Shown: positions 34,557 through 46,520, counted from the first letter of the stretch. The stretch is 64,000 nucleotides of DNA from Trileptium ribeirensis (GCA_030248225.1 JASANE010000453.1:1-64000); one strand, 5' to 3'. The notes: a model not told the origin generated them from the sequence alone. Numbers and translations are program-made.

Positions 34557-35831
34557 TTGAAGCTAGCCACTTGCATGCTGTAACTGATACCAAATAATCT
34601 TGCAGGCCTTTCCACAGAGGAATTTCTTACTTCTCCAGGATTTCAACGGTCCTACCAAGTCATGTCTCCAGGTTTTGGCTTCCGCCAGATCAACCCTCCA
34701 GCACTATCAGGTATTTCGAGATTTCAAAAATAATAGTCCTAACAAAAACAGCTATAGCATTGGCGTCTCCAAACCGGGGACTCCCTCTTTTTGACTGCAC
34801 TCCACACCCCGCTCTAGCCCGCTCCTACGATTCGACCCCTTATGAATATGGGTGTCTCTGGACTGATGCCACCGATACGGCAGGGTCCGAGGAGAAGCCA
34901 GCAATTAAACTCAATACTACTTATATTTCAACCATTACTCACAAAATCCGAAACAAAATGAGATGCGGCCTGCATCAGTAGGCACATAACAAATATGCAA
35001 CAACACCAAGGTAAAAATTTTGTAAATGCAAGAAAAACATAAAAAATTCAATCAATTATAAAACCCTAGTTGGTTTGACCGTACGGTATTCCCCAAAGTA
35101 AGCTTGGGGGATCTCCCAGGTATTTTCACATCCACCAGGCACTCAAAGCCCTCAAAGAAAATTTAAATCCAGCGGAGAGGCCAGATTTTGCATATTATTT
35201 AACCCAAGTTTGAGTGATACCAATATTATTATGTCTACCTGTTTAAGATTCACGCGATTCGAAATTATGATATAATGGATTTCTCCAGAAGGGGTAGAGG
35301 CAGCCTTTTTAAGATTCCTACAAGTTTTCTATGGTTACTCCAAGTCATGCCTTCAAGTTTTGATTCTTTCAGGTGAATGCCCAACCCCATTCAATGTATT
35401 TTAAGCTTACTTATGAAAATTTCAAATTCCCGCTGAATAGAGCGGGATGGCGTTGATCTCCATTCCCAGCTTTTTGACCGTTTCGAAGTCCAGGAGGTAA
35501 CAAGAACAACATGTGGCGTCTGAGCAATTGGCCATTTTTCGCGGTTGCTATTTGATTTATCGTTCCTGGAGGGGTGGAAGGATAAAGCGATTTCACCGCT
35601 GATTTATCCACTCGCCATCCCTGATCGCGGTCGACAGCCCCGTGTAACTGAGAGCTGGGCCATTAGGACTTGATTATACTTTGAAGATTTAGATTAGTAA
35701 GCTGTAATTTGGTTAAATTATTTATTAGGAAATAATTTATTATATTTTTTTGATTCTTAGTCGATGAGTTAATACAAATACTTAGAAATCTGTTGTCTAG
35801 CGAATAAATTGTCAATCAACTTTTGCTTTAG
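34557..35831. other. Intron 12, right part, faint internal duplications only
   Basis: 34605-34700 and 35291-35390 share CCTACCAAGTCATGTCTCCA / ACTCCAAGTCATGCCTTCAA-type patches, and 34790-34910 resembles 44095-44215 (CTGATGCCACCGATACGGCA / CTAATGCCTCCCGGCCGTGA, then GGGTCCG..GAGAAGC). Too faint to name a family. The small open frames have no recognisable domain. Confidence 0.4.
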
Positions 35832-36034
35832 ACCGCGGTGACGATGAATTGAAGGACTATGTTCTGTCTTCGTCAACCACAACGTCGTCCTCTTCAGGAG
35901 AACTGCCGGAAGTAGCTAATAGTGAAGCTGGTGGCTTAGCGCGATGTTCACAAACAACTGGCTCCGAAGGTACAGCTCCGATTCCAACTGATGAAGATGA
36001 TGATGAAAATGATCTGTTTTCTGGTTATGATCTG
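35832..36034 (+). CDS. MAP3K4: MAP3K4 exon 13 (Ser-rich, acidic linker)
   Basis: It completes an Asp codon and adds 67 codons: RGDDELKDYVLSSSTTTSSS, then SGELPEVANSEAGGLARC, and an acidic end (PTDEDDDENDLFSGYDL). Together with the end of exon 12 it makes up the linker that has no counterpart of this size in human. The acceptor is TTTGCTTTAG. The donor is less certain: GTTGAG at 36035 fits the phase of exon 14, and GTTCTT at 36041 or GTAAAA at 36053 would also keep phase 0. Confidence 0.8.
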
Positions 36035-36849
36035 GTTGAGTACGTTCTTGGATTTGTAAAAAATGTTGGCTTTCTCTTGTCAAGGGGAAGCCCTTCCGTA
36101 GTGAATCGTCTGGCGAAGACCACTTAGATTATTTTTGGCTTCCCATTGTTTAGATGCGCTCGATATTTTAAATTACAACCATTTTTGGAGATGTCTGGTA
36201 AAAATTAAACTCAATCCTATCTTCAGAGCTCTAACATTACTACACAACGCATATTATCAGCGCATCCGTTTTTGAGCTATGATTCAATGTTTATACATAG
36301 GCCCAAAACAAACGATTTTGATAAAAAATTTATAAAGTTATCTTCTGGTTGTTATAGGTTATGTGTGGTGCTGCAGTGGGCTAGCAAAAATGTTCTGGGA
36401 TTTTTGACAATTTAGTTCAACATATAGGGTCAGAATGGGCATTTCTGTTTAAAATCAGAGGTATCAGTTTGCGCGGTATGAATTCAGTTCTGTTAGCTCT
36501 GCGATTTTCAGCAAATTGAGTTGTAATAAATCCTATTCTTGAAAGTTGTGGCTTGTATATTTTGAAGGTTGCCTTTTCATTGGTGGTGGGAGAATCAAAT
36601 GTCCTATGGTAGGTTTATATCCGTCACGCTACCCTTAATGGATTTCTGGTCTATTACTGTTCCGAGATTCTGAATGGGGTTCATGACGCTTACTAAGGAA
36701 CCACGGAATACCGATTAAACGTTGACGGGATCGTTTTCATTTGCTAATCGAACAGCTGCAGTGATGAGTGATCAGAAAAGAGTCATTCGTTCAAATTATT
36801 AAATTTTTGTTCGAGATGTGTTCTGGCTTATCCGAAATTTCACCGGCCC

Positions 36850-36966
36850 TTATAATTTATTCGACGGCTATTCGAAATTTTTTACTACGGGTAGGCAGAT
36901 TTCGTTGTTGTCTCTGGTCGATGTTCGCTCGCTCGAAACTCGATAGACACTATGGCGAGTACTGTT
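36850..36966. mobile_element. Mariner-like MITE family A, right half, beside exon 14
   Basis: GGTCGATGTTCGCTCGCTCG then AAACTCGATAGACACTATGG and CGAGTACTG is the right arm and terminus of family A. The left end is not found, so it is truncated or decayed. The terminus lies 12 bases before the exon 14 acceptor chosen here. Confidence 0.6.
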
Positions 36967-36978
36967 ACTTAACTGTAG

Positions 36979-37215
36979 AGCTCATTTAGAATCAATTTCC
37001 CGACTTGTTACAGGAGCCAAGGGCAAAAGGCGCAGTACGTTCTACCTCGAACCCTGAAGCATTTAATTGTAGAAGCTCAGGGGCGGTGTACACGTGCACT
37101 AACGTTTGCTAAAGTGCTACGAACTGATCTCGAAATTACAACTAGTTATTTAGTTCGTCCAGAAATTACCGAAGACAACATTCTGCAACGTCTCGAGGAG
37201 AAAAATCATTGTATG
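36979..37215 (+). CDS. MAP3K4: MAP3K4 exon 14
   Basis: It has 79 codons. YVLPRTLKHLIVEAQGRCTR and ALTFAKVLRTDLEI align with human ISRALKELFHEARERASK and ALGFAKMLRKDLEI. YLVRPEITEDNILQRLEEKN corresponds to FRLSAPVRDLLDVLKSKQ. The start is a choice: the AG at 36977-36978 joins exon 13 in phase 0. A better-looking CAG at 37011-37013 would need a two-base overhang that no donor in exon 13 supplies. The first 12 codons are therefore less certain than the rest. The donor is GTATGT. Confidence 0.85.
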
Positions 37216-37260
37216 GTATGTTAATCCTCTTATAAGGGATATAAAAATTTTGTCTTTATT

Positions 37261-38174
37261 GAAACAGTGCGAGCGGACTTTCTGCTGAGAGCGCTAGGGG
37301 CAAAGATAGGTTCTGTCAATTAATGCATCTTCGGGCTTTAAAACATAAAAGAAACAGGTTTTAGAGGTTCTTTGCCAAATCTGGCCATACAGGTACCAGT
37401 CTTTCGCAGCCCATATCCCGCGACACAATCTTCGGATTTAAAATCGGGATCACCTCTTCACCATGAATAGAATTAGCTCATTTAGATCTACAACATTGCT
37501 GACATTCTCTTCTGTGCGAACGCACCCTGGACCGCTGTGGGTGTGAATATGATTTGTTGACCGTTTACCAGGACTATTGATTTTTCAAATTTCGGCAAGT
37601 TATTGCATGTTTTACTTTAGATTGTGAAGCACGCTGAAGGCGAGGATTTTGCCATCTAAAGTCCAACTTGACTATATAATACCTGTTCACAGGGCTTCAA
37701 AAGTTTTGCGGTCGACGAGCGCGATTTTCAAAATGTACTGAATTTTCATTGTTTGGCTGTATAGGGCATCAATAATGGTCTATATTTAGGTTTTTCGGTA
37801 CGCTGAATACATAGAGTCGGGTTTGGTTATCTAGAGTACAGCACTGATACTTCATTTCTTGGATGTTCTCAACGGGTTTAGGGTTAATGAACCTGATCAC
37901 CGGAATATAATCTGTCGTCAGTATTTTGGTTTTGTATTGTGTACAGGGTATACGGAATGTTCTCTGTACAGGTTTTTCGGTACGAGATGGATCCGACGCC
38001 TTGGTTATCTAGAGACTAACATGAATACTTCGTGCTTTTTCAGTTGTTTTCAATGGGTTTATTGTCGACGAAGTTTTAGGATCGTCAATGTATTCAAAGT
38101 TACAAAGGCTTTAGCGTAGTATATATCAAACGACACAAAATGACCACATGATGAAACTACGGCCACTCCGTTTC
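37261..38174 (+). mobile_element. TIR element family H, copy 3
   Basis: It begins GAAACAGTGCGAGCGGACTT, 45 bases after exon 14, and ends GCCACTCCGTTTC. It shares GAGAGCGCTAGGGGCAAAG, GGTACCAGTCTTTCGCAGCC and CTAGAGTACAGCAC-type blocks with copies at 28229, 31258 and 62430 onward. A small open frame at 37859-38119 is not a gene. Confidence 0.7.
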
Positions 38175-39231
38175 AATCTCGTTTGCGAAATACTAGATAC
38201 AATATGCTTTCCCTGAACAGATGAATTTCAGTTGTTTCTTGTGACTGTTTTTGCTTGCAGTGTAATCTCGCGTACAGTGTGTTATCGTATTCACCGGAGA
38301 TTTGATCCGTTATCTTCTATAGTTACCTCAGTTAAGTCTGCTCAGGGGAATGGTTACACATTTCACTCCATGAGGATCAAACATTTTTATAAATCTTTTT
38401 AGGCCATAATTTTGAGTTTACAGATTGAAGTACCAGTAATGCCCATTTACACCTCACAGCGCAAAATACTGTTTGTAATTAAAATTTTGGGTAACTAACT
38501 ATAATTCGTGTCTAATAAACATGCTACAACACCAGATGTTACAGTGCGTAAATCAAGAAATATGAAACCTTCGATCGTCACATGGCATGACCCATACCAA
38601 ATTTGTTGCACCAAATTTTATAAATTTTTGCAAGCAGGTTGTTTTAAATAGATGGTGGGTCCTGACTGGGTCTAATTGCGATTTCACTAGGTTTAATTAA
38701 AAATTTCTGGATCTGGAACAGAAAAATGGTCGTATGCACACACCAATTGCAACGATAATAAATAGAAGTTTACAGGTCTATGTGTGCATCTTTAATGGCG
38801 CGAAGAGAACATTAGACAAAGTTATAAAATAATTGGAAAGGAAAGTTGTGAAAAAAATTTTATTGAAAATTTTGTCAAAATATGGTGATTTAAGTAATAA
38901 TTTCCGGAAAGATACTTGGGTCTCTTTAGAAAACAATTGGGTCTGGTTAAAAAATTTTGTGGCCGGACCCACTTTTGGACCACAAAACTTGCTTGCATGT
39001 GTAGTTTTATCGGCGTGATAAATTTAAGCCGAATCAGGACTATGTTACGAATTAGTGGCTCGATTTGCACGATTTTCTATGGAGGAATTTTCCTTCTTGC
39101 TGAGTCGCAAGATCTACTTGAAAAGTATGTGTAAAGAAAAGTTCCGAATAATTTGTGATCCTGGTGAGTAAAAATTTTACCTGGATTCAAGTAATGGCAA
39201 GAGTAGTACTGTCCACCGCTACCTTAAACAC
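38175..39231. other. Intron 14, unrecognised stretch with GGGTCC/GGTCTG motifs
   Basis: Motifs such as GGTGGGTCCTGACTGGGTCT (38654), GGGTCTGGTTAAAAAATTTT and CCGGACCCACTTTTGGACC (38938-38983) recall the GGGTCCA-rich repeat J, but no alignment could be made. No gene. Confidence 0.35.
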
Positions 39232-39355
39232 CTTTCAACAAGTCCTTTCTTCTCGGTGCTAATTTTTCGCAACTGAGGTGTTGCCTCAGCCCTTTTTATC
39301 AAGACTCAAAATAAGGTTCCAGTTGGAACTTATCCTAATATCGTCACGATCTGAA
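39232..39355 (-). repeat. Dispersed repeat G, inverted copy
   Basis: The reverse complement matches 16255-16378: GGGCTGAGGCAACACCTCAG, with TTCCAACTGGAACCTTATTT upstream and GAAAGGTGTTTAAGG downstream. Confidence 0.6.
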
Positions 39356-42300
39356 TGTCTAAATCTAAAAAATTTAAGAACTCAATGAGTATATTAATCC
39401 CCAGGTTCACGAGTGTGCGATATACGAATTTTATATTAAACTTGGCAGAGAAGGATCTTCGAACTACTGCGTATATTGGCGACCCAGTGTTATATACGGG
39501 TTGCTACAATAGGAACTGGTTCGTTTTAACCTTCTCTTAACTTACTATTATTACACCTAAGCTAATTGAAATTTTTATCTAAACTTTATCGAAATTGAGG
39601 AAAACTACGGTTAAGCTATCGAGCAGGCCTCTACCGCAGCAATGACCCAGTCTGGGACTGTTTCGAAATACGTTCGCGTTTAATAAATGTCAGACGTCGT
39701 AAGTGTGCGGAAACCATGAGCAAAGCGAAGTCGGCTCGACTCGTATATTTCAGTCGGGACAGTTAACCCCAGCTGTTGGTTTCTTTGTTTCCGGTTTCCG
39801 GCCACTCGGAGTTTATTTAATAAAGGCCGGGGCTTCGGCCTTTCCGTAATTTAGCCAATTAAATTTCCATTACTGCTATCGTAAACCCTGTGGCGGCCCC
39901 AAACCAAAGGAAATTTCTAACATTTGTTTGGATTAAGGATATTTAAAACGCTCGTTAGTTTTGACGAGAGTTGCCTGCGGTGGCCCAAAATTTGTCATTC
40001 CGTCTCTAGCCGCGATCTGGTCAGCAAAATCGCTAATCTCCCACCGATTTGTTCCAATTTTCCAGACACTTAAATCCTCTGTATTCTTATCTCTCCAGAA
40101 CCGTAATGATGTCATGAAACCCATATCTCCGCATTGGCTCAAGCTATATAGGTGTTTGGTCTCATTTTGTGCAGGAATCCGTTCTGCACGTAGCTGCAAA
40201 TATGTGTTGCTTTTATCATTATTCACGCTGCAGTGTTGGGTCAAAAAATGTTCTTCAGTGGGCCAATGGGACCATAAATACAAGAAAATTATTTCCGCAA
40301 CCGCTCAAGCATAGGTGCTTATGATATCATTTTGCAGAATAATAATTTACTCTCTATGTGCTCGCAAATGGCGAGCACGGTAATCAGGTTTATCTTCTCC
40401 ATTATATATATAAAGATTGTACCGTAACTGCATGATTATTGTATTGTTACTGGTGTTACGTACCATATTATTAGTTTTTGCCAGAAAGGCATATATTTGC
40501 ATATGATGTATATAATAATATGCTAATGTAATTGACCCTGTTAATTGTGTTACCATTAATTTGATTGTATCCTTCATATTTTATTGATATGCCATTTTGA
40601 TGATCGTTCTTATACAGGCTTATGTTATGTGATACTATGTTAAACTTGATGTTGGTCGATCGGTCCCGATCCGCCATTTTGACACATTATATTTTTTGAA
40701 CTTTGTTCGCGAATTATATTGATTTTGTGTTGGATCGCTGATTTCGTATATTCTATTCTTATTAATCGATTAGGTTTGGCGAAGCATTTATGGGTTCCTT
40801 GACATTCCCGACCCGCAAATCATTAGAGCGGTGCGACTCTCGAAGTAACCCGAATTTGTAGGAAAATTGGCATGATCCCAGGAACTCAGATTATTAAATG
40901 GGATTATGAAGATTTACCATTGAAATGTATCATTGTTTCTATGTATATATATATATCTTGTACTCTTATTGTGTCTTATGCCGTATGGTGTACCGTTACC
41001 AAGTGAGTTAAAGTAGAGTAGAATGAGCAAATTCGGACTAGCACATTAGCATCTCCATTTCCTGTGCGCGTACATTTGATTTCAAGTATTTCCCGATTAA
41101 TTTTTGCCGCCCTTAGCTTATCCATACCAACTAACTGGCGTTTTGTGCCTAGCATTAAGCTAGCAGTTTTCACCTTGGCGCCTGTCGACAATTATTGACC
41201 GCCGCCCGATCCGTGCTAGATGATACCTTCATATGCACAGCCGTCGTCAAGAGAGGAATTGATAGCGCTTAACAAAAAATGGGTCAACTCCATCGGCTGT
41301 TAGCGTTCGATGAATAGTGCGCCGATAGCAAGCCCTACCTTTCGTTAGAGTGTACACAAACCTTTGATTTTGACTAATTATTATCGTGTTATCGTGATCG
41401 TTGTTATATAAATATATTACCGACTATTGTAACCGCATACCATGCTTTTACCCATGTGGCATGTATGTATGTCGATGTCTATGTACGATTTGCTTACCAA
41501 TCAAATAATTATCAAATACGATTTTGTCACCTTGTTTTGATGCCCTCGTTAGCGAGACATGTCTTAGAGGGGTTTGAAATCGTCGCCCCAGATCAACGAG
41601 TCGCGTTCAGGCGTGACGTCGGAGGAAGTAGCAAGCTTTAACGTGATGCCCTGACTCGACAAATGTACTGGTGCTACTCGTGCAACGCGTGAATTCGTAC
41701 TGTCGTTCCCCGCCGTCTCGCGATCAGCAGACTAGGAATCAAGGTTGAACTGATCAGTTACGATCCGACGTAAAACGTCTAGGGATTTTCGAACCCTACT
41801 GGCCAAAATACGCAAAGCGATAGTTGCCTTACACTTCCCCAGGTGGAATGATGATAGGGAATAGTGGTGTGGTCTCTTTGGCCTGCGAGCAGGTGACGGA
41901 GCCAACCTCTCTGGGGACCTCAAAGGTAGGACCATCTAGACTACGCGTGCAACCCGTCCGTCAGGATCAGAGCACATCCTGTGAAGCGCTCCTGCGGCTT
42001 GCTAAGCTCCGTAGTTTCTCGGGATATACCCGATAAAATGAACCGATTAGGTCCGTTCTTGACGTTACGATAGCTGGGGAAGTACGGGCATTGCTTTTAA
42101 AGTGCTCAGTGCAGTAGCGTCACGTCAATCTAATACAAACGCAAGCTAACTTTTTTACTAAAATAATTTTTTTCATTTCAACACAAAATTCGTTAAATTA
42201 AACGAGAACTAACATATTTTTAATTATATTATTTATTTTAACGTAATTGAAATTTGTAAATTAATCGGTTTTCTTTGAAATGGAAACGATCAAAATCGAA

Positions 42301-42387
42301 CAAAACTTCGTTCGATTTTTGAGCACTTAATAATTATGATAGTAACTGTAGCTGATATCCGATGGTTCGTTTTTGCAATTTACTGAT
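39356..42387. other. Long unrecognised intron stretch, partly G/C-richer
   Basis: 39933-40314 is open on both strands (116 and 117 codons), without a domain I recognise. 39827-39848 is a perfect short hairpin (AAAGGCC/GGCCTTT). 40936-40957 is an AT microsatellite. 41160-42060 is richer in G/C and CpG than its surroundings, as old retroelement or LTR sequence often is, but no RT, protease, integrase or paired LTR was found. Confidence 0.35.
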
Positions 42388-43554
42388 CAATATAGCAGGG
42401 AATAACCGGAACCAGCAACCGGGACGGTCCATTTAAACCGAATCCGGAACCGGAACATTGTCTTCGAAATTTATATACAGTAAAACAGATGATCGAAGAA
42501 ATGAAGGTATAGTGGATTTAAAATGCATTAAAAATAACTTTTACATTAAACTTAATATATTGCGATGGTATTATTGCCTTTCTGAAACTTTAAAGAGACT
42601 GAAGAAGCTAATAATGTTTATTTATCGATCAAATATGTCGGTTTTTGGACATTCAGAGCAAAAAATGTATTCCACTATACACCATTGCGTATACTGCGTC
42701 AAACCGAATGTGCGTACAAAGCTTGGAGCGTAGAATACACACTTTCGCTCTGTCTCCAGTCGCCTCCCTTTACTACACATACGTTTGTTGCATGTTATTC
42801 TGTAGGAAACTTAAAATTATTGGTTTATATGATTCTAAGAGAAAATAATAGATAGAAGGTAATTTTCTGATCAGTGGTCAGAGACACTGTTTAGGCTAGC
42901 GTTGGACAAACAGTGCCCGTCAGTTAGATGATAATGATGATAGCTTTCTAATCAGAATGCTATAAATGAGACAATTGTAATACTGCTCGCACAGTTTCAA
43001 TAAATACAGGTCATTGCCAAGAAAAGCAGTTTCTGGCTGCGTTGCAGATAACGTTACTTCAATTTCACCTGATTTACAAAGTTTGAAGCGCACTAGCTAG
43101 TGCTTGACGCAATTTATGTTGGCCAAGCATAGGCTAAGTACTTCTACGTAACCCATACTCTGTTACCGAGTTGGACGGGTATAATTCCAACGTACCCCGC
43201 AGACTTCTGAATGTGTGAAATAGCTGCTACAAGCATCGTCCTGGCTTTGATTTAACAAACTCCTGCAGGTTATTATGAAAAATTCCTGCTCAAATTATGT
43301 GCCCTACTTACGTTTCACACGGCAAATTGGTTAGTTAATCTTTTCTTTTGCTTGGTTGTATTGGAGCTTGATCATTGTATAGTATATATTACATATGTTT
43401 GGATTACAGGATGAAGCAAAAAAACGTGGAAAATTTCAAACAAAATTTTTAAACCGGAATTCCTGTTCCGGTATGGTTTTTGCCCTTTGCCGGAACCGCA
43501 ACCGGAACACGATTTTCGCCGGAACCGGAATTCCGGTTACTCCCTGCAATATAG
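42388..43554. mobile_element. hAT-type non-autonomous element (1151 bp) with 8-bp target duplication
   Basis: The element runs 42396-43546. Its ends are CAGGGAATAACCGGAACC and GGAATTCCGGTTACTCCCTG (inverted). It is flanked by a perfect 8-bp direct repeat, CAATATAG, at 42388-42395 and 43547-43554. CAGGG ends with 8-bp duplications are typical of hAT elements. CCGGAA-rich subterminal repeats occur at both ends. No transposase frame. The right 430 bases recur at 58080-58488. Confidence 0.88.
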
Positions 43555-43820
43555 CTGCGTACATGTCTCTAAATTATTACATATTAAACGCTCATACTTC
43601 ACCAGCTTTGAGATACGAAACGCTACAAGTTTAGAATCTAACTATGCAGATTTTTTGGGAACTCCAATAACTACACGAGTAACATGGAATGCCGTACAAC
43701 CTTTGTTATAATCTAGAATTAATTGGCCTTTGTTTTCTAAAGTCAGATAAATGTGTATATTGAGGTGGTTATTTTATACATATGTGTAGTTAACACAACT
43801 GTCGTATATACTTTTTGTAG

Positions 43821-43972
43821 ATTGATCCTGATACTGAACGCTCGTTAGATATTGATTTTCTTATTTTTGTGCCAGCTGAAATTGCAAATGACGATGCGTA
43901 CGTACATCTTTTGCTAAACGTTACTTGTGGACGCAGTATTGAAGAGTCACCGCAGTGTCGCGGAAAACGTGG
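43821..43972 (+). CDS. MAP3K4: MAP3K4 exon 15
   Basis: It has 50 codons plus two bases. IDFLIFVPAEIANDDAYVHL and LLNVTCG align with human LENLQMFVPDTLAEEKSIIL and LLNAAAG, directly after the exon 14 block; the rest (RSIEESPQCRGKR) is linker. FVP followed by an amphipathic segment and LLN is a clear family mark. The acceptor is CTTTTTGTAG and the donor GTAAGT, phase 2. It lies 266 bases after the hAT element. Confidence 0.88.
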
Positions 43973-44234
43973 GTAAGTAGCTTGCAGCTTTTATAATACT
44001 AATATATTTTTCCTATAGGGCGGCAGAATTGCTGCTGTTCGTTCCATGTTTTCTTCATGTTCACGCGAGTGCGACTTCTGCAAACCGGGACAGGGTCTTC
44101 CGCCTGCTTTTGGTCCCTCACCCCCGTCTGCACCATTTTGACCCCCTTATAAATTTTTCATTTAGGTGCCTCGGGACTAATGCCTCCCGGCCGTGAGGGT
44201 CCGTTGAGAAGCAGGCTAGTTAATTGTGTCCGAT

Positions 44235-44402
44235 TTTGTTCCAGTACTGTTCAAGATTTTTATTAAGCTTCTGTAAAATTCGTTCGAAAGCTTTTCGAAG
44301 TTTGTTGCAACACTGCTTCAGAGATTAAGAAATTTTGTCCGATTCCGCTCGACGCTCGTTCGCTCGAAACACGTCAGTCATTTCTGACGAGTATTGCAGT
44401 AT
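44235..44402. mobile_element. Mariner-like MITE family A, copy
   Basis: The right arm CGCTCGACGCTCGTTCGCTC then CAGTCATTTCTGACGAGTAT and the TTCGTTCGAAAGCTTTTCGA centre match the family. The left end (CCAGTACTGTTCAAG, 44243) is worn. Confidence 0.6.
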
Positions 44403-44770
44403 TTAGTGTCTAAATATATATTTGACTCATAAATTTTTTGTATTCCCATCTGTATAGCTGAGCGAAGTTCAGTATGTCACAATGATTGTTAGGGATTTGC
44501 ACGTTTTGTTCTCAGTTAAAGTTCATGGGTAGCCGATGAAGTTTCTCTTGTATAACAAGACTTGAACGAGGCTGAATTAAGTTTCATTCTGCAGGCCAAC
44601 ATCTGACAAACATTTTAACTTTCTTGACTATGAATTTGACATACAGATGTAAGATGTTCGGCTGATATAAATGCCAAATGTAGCTTTCTCCACTGTTAAG
44701 GTTGTTAAATTTTCTGAACCTTTTCACTATGAAATTTTGGCCTTCTCAATTTTGCTCGATACTCTTATAT

Positions 44771-44950
44771 ACAGTAACGGATAGAATGCTCAATCGTAAA
44801 TCAGTGCTCAAAAACGTACGCGAACCGCTAACAAACGTTAGAACTTTTGTGTGCAAACGAAATTAAATGCAGCCGATCGCCGTCTGTGACCGACCGCTTT
44901 TGTTCGTTTATTTACACTATAAACTTTATTCGTTTTTGTGCACTTATTTT
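44771..44950. mobile_element. Mariner-like MITE, AACGTTCG type, copy
   Basis: ACAGTAACGGATAGAATGCT at the left, and TTATTCGTTTTTGTGCACTT then ATTTTTAT at the right, with GCAAACGAA and TTTGTTCGTTT inside. Related to 21702-21935 and 23411-23571. Diverged. Confidence 0.5.
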
Positions 44951-45189
44951 TATGCTGGATTAAGTGTTTACTACAAATGATCACTGAAATCTCAAATGTA
45001 CACAAGTTAATGGAAAGGCAAATTCTTATAATTATTCTTAGCGTGATCGCTTGACATTCAACTCTTATTTGTCACATCGTAGTAATGTTTCAGTCATATT
45101 CTTTGTTTTGATGGAATTATGTATAGTTGCGACCAGGGTATTTAAAAAGTTTTGTTATCATTTTATGAGTTTTTGCTATGCTTATAACA

Positions 45190-45392
45190 CCTGGAATGAG
45201 TGTCTAGTTTCGAACGAACATAGAACATAAAGGGAACAAAACTTTTTATCTACGAGCAAGTTTCGAAAACACTTCGCTCGTACAAGTTTTAAGTAACGCG
45301 CCAAAAACAGATCTCGTATTAAATCTCAACAGCTTTCGATATAAATTTGAAACTGTTCAAACGAACAGCACTCATTTCTGGCGAGTAACCAT
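45190..45392. mobile_element. Mariner-like MITE family A, diverged copy
   Basis: CTGGAATGAGTGTCTAGTTT then CGAACGAACATAGAACAT at the left; GTTCAAACGAACAGCACTCA then TTTCTGGCGAGTA at the right. The interior is TTTCGAAAACACTTCGCTCG. Confidence 0.6.
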
Positions 45393-45909
45393 ACATGCTT
45401 GAGTAGGTTTTCAATGTTAGTGGGTATTTCGGGGTTCAAAGTCTGGGTGTGGATCACGTTGCTGTGCTTAGACGAACTGCTAGTTTTTTGTTTACTAGCA
45501 ATACTGGGACGTTGTCCTAGTAACGTAATTTTGGTCACTTTTGAGGCAATACAGTTTTAGCACTTTTTGGAGTTGAAAATTCTGCCTTACTTCAACAATT
45601 TTAAGCTTTTTCGAATTTAAGCTCTCGGGAAGATTGGCCAAGAAGCCTACGAATACATAATAGACCTGCAGACTCCTCTTGGGATGTTCGTTGCGTAGTA
45701 ACCTGAACTTTCATAGTTACTCCTTAATTTTTTCCGATCGTGGGTCGTATATAATTATATGCGTTTCAGGTATTTTGTCCTCTGGGTGGTCTTTACTGAA
45801 TCGTACTTATCTTGTTCTCTAACTTCAAAATTATTGCCGACTGTGTTCAATATTAGTTCTTTCAAGTCACATTTTGGTGGCCATTTGTCAGTTAGCTGTC
45901 ACACTACTA

Positions 45910-46520
45910 AATTTTTGTATTTTAGTGCATAACATTAGTAGCGTGTCTTATCGCCAAGATGGTAAATTGTGAGTGTTGAATCAGGAATTCGTAGAGATGT
46001 ACACAGCTATATTGAGCGTTACGTTACAAAAACACCATTGCATATCAGTCATTTTGCTTGAATGGTTGATAAGATATACCCGAATATTGGAGGATACGCA
46101 AATTCATAGAGGATAAATCAACTTGTAAAATTAGACCAAATATGCCCATATCGCTCAAGTTGTTGTAGAGATATTACCATTTCGTGTATATTGAATCATT
46201 TTGGCCCATGGAAAAACATGTTTCAACCCAACCGTGCAGCGTAAATAATGATAATGACAACACACCATTTGTCGCTACATAAGATGATTTGCATGACAAG
46301 ATGGGGTCAAAAACACCTGTATAGCTCGACCGTTTGCGAAAATATATTTCTATTTTAGTTTATTTTGGGTCCCATGGGCCCATTTAAAAATCCTTTTTGA
46401 CCCAACCGACACGTTCACGGGTGTTTACCAAATTCATATATTTTGTCTTTCATGGGCCCATTTTAGAACTCGTTTTGACCCAAATGGTACATTGAAAAAG
46501 CATATATATTATAGAGGTTA
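45910..46520. repeat. Dispersed repeat F with three internal CATGGGCCCATTT modules
   Basis: The left part (TTATCGCCAAGATGGTAAAT then TGTGAGTGTTGAA, ...CTATATTGAGCG) recurs at about 57105-57190. To the right, a module with TTTTGACCCAA repeats near 46198, 46363 and 46440, each preceded by GGCCCAT. No coding frame. Confidence 0.5.

Noticed and set aside
39827..39848. GC-rich hairpin followed by T-rich sequence, as an intrinsic terminator.
   Set aside because: Intrinsic terminators are bacterial; this is an animal intron, and the hairpin is short.
41173..41190. TTGGCGCCTGTCGAC as a retroviral-type primer binding site after an LTR (40.6-41.17 kb).
   Set aside because: No second LTR, no gag/pol nearby and no TG...CA pairing could be shown.
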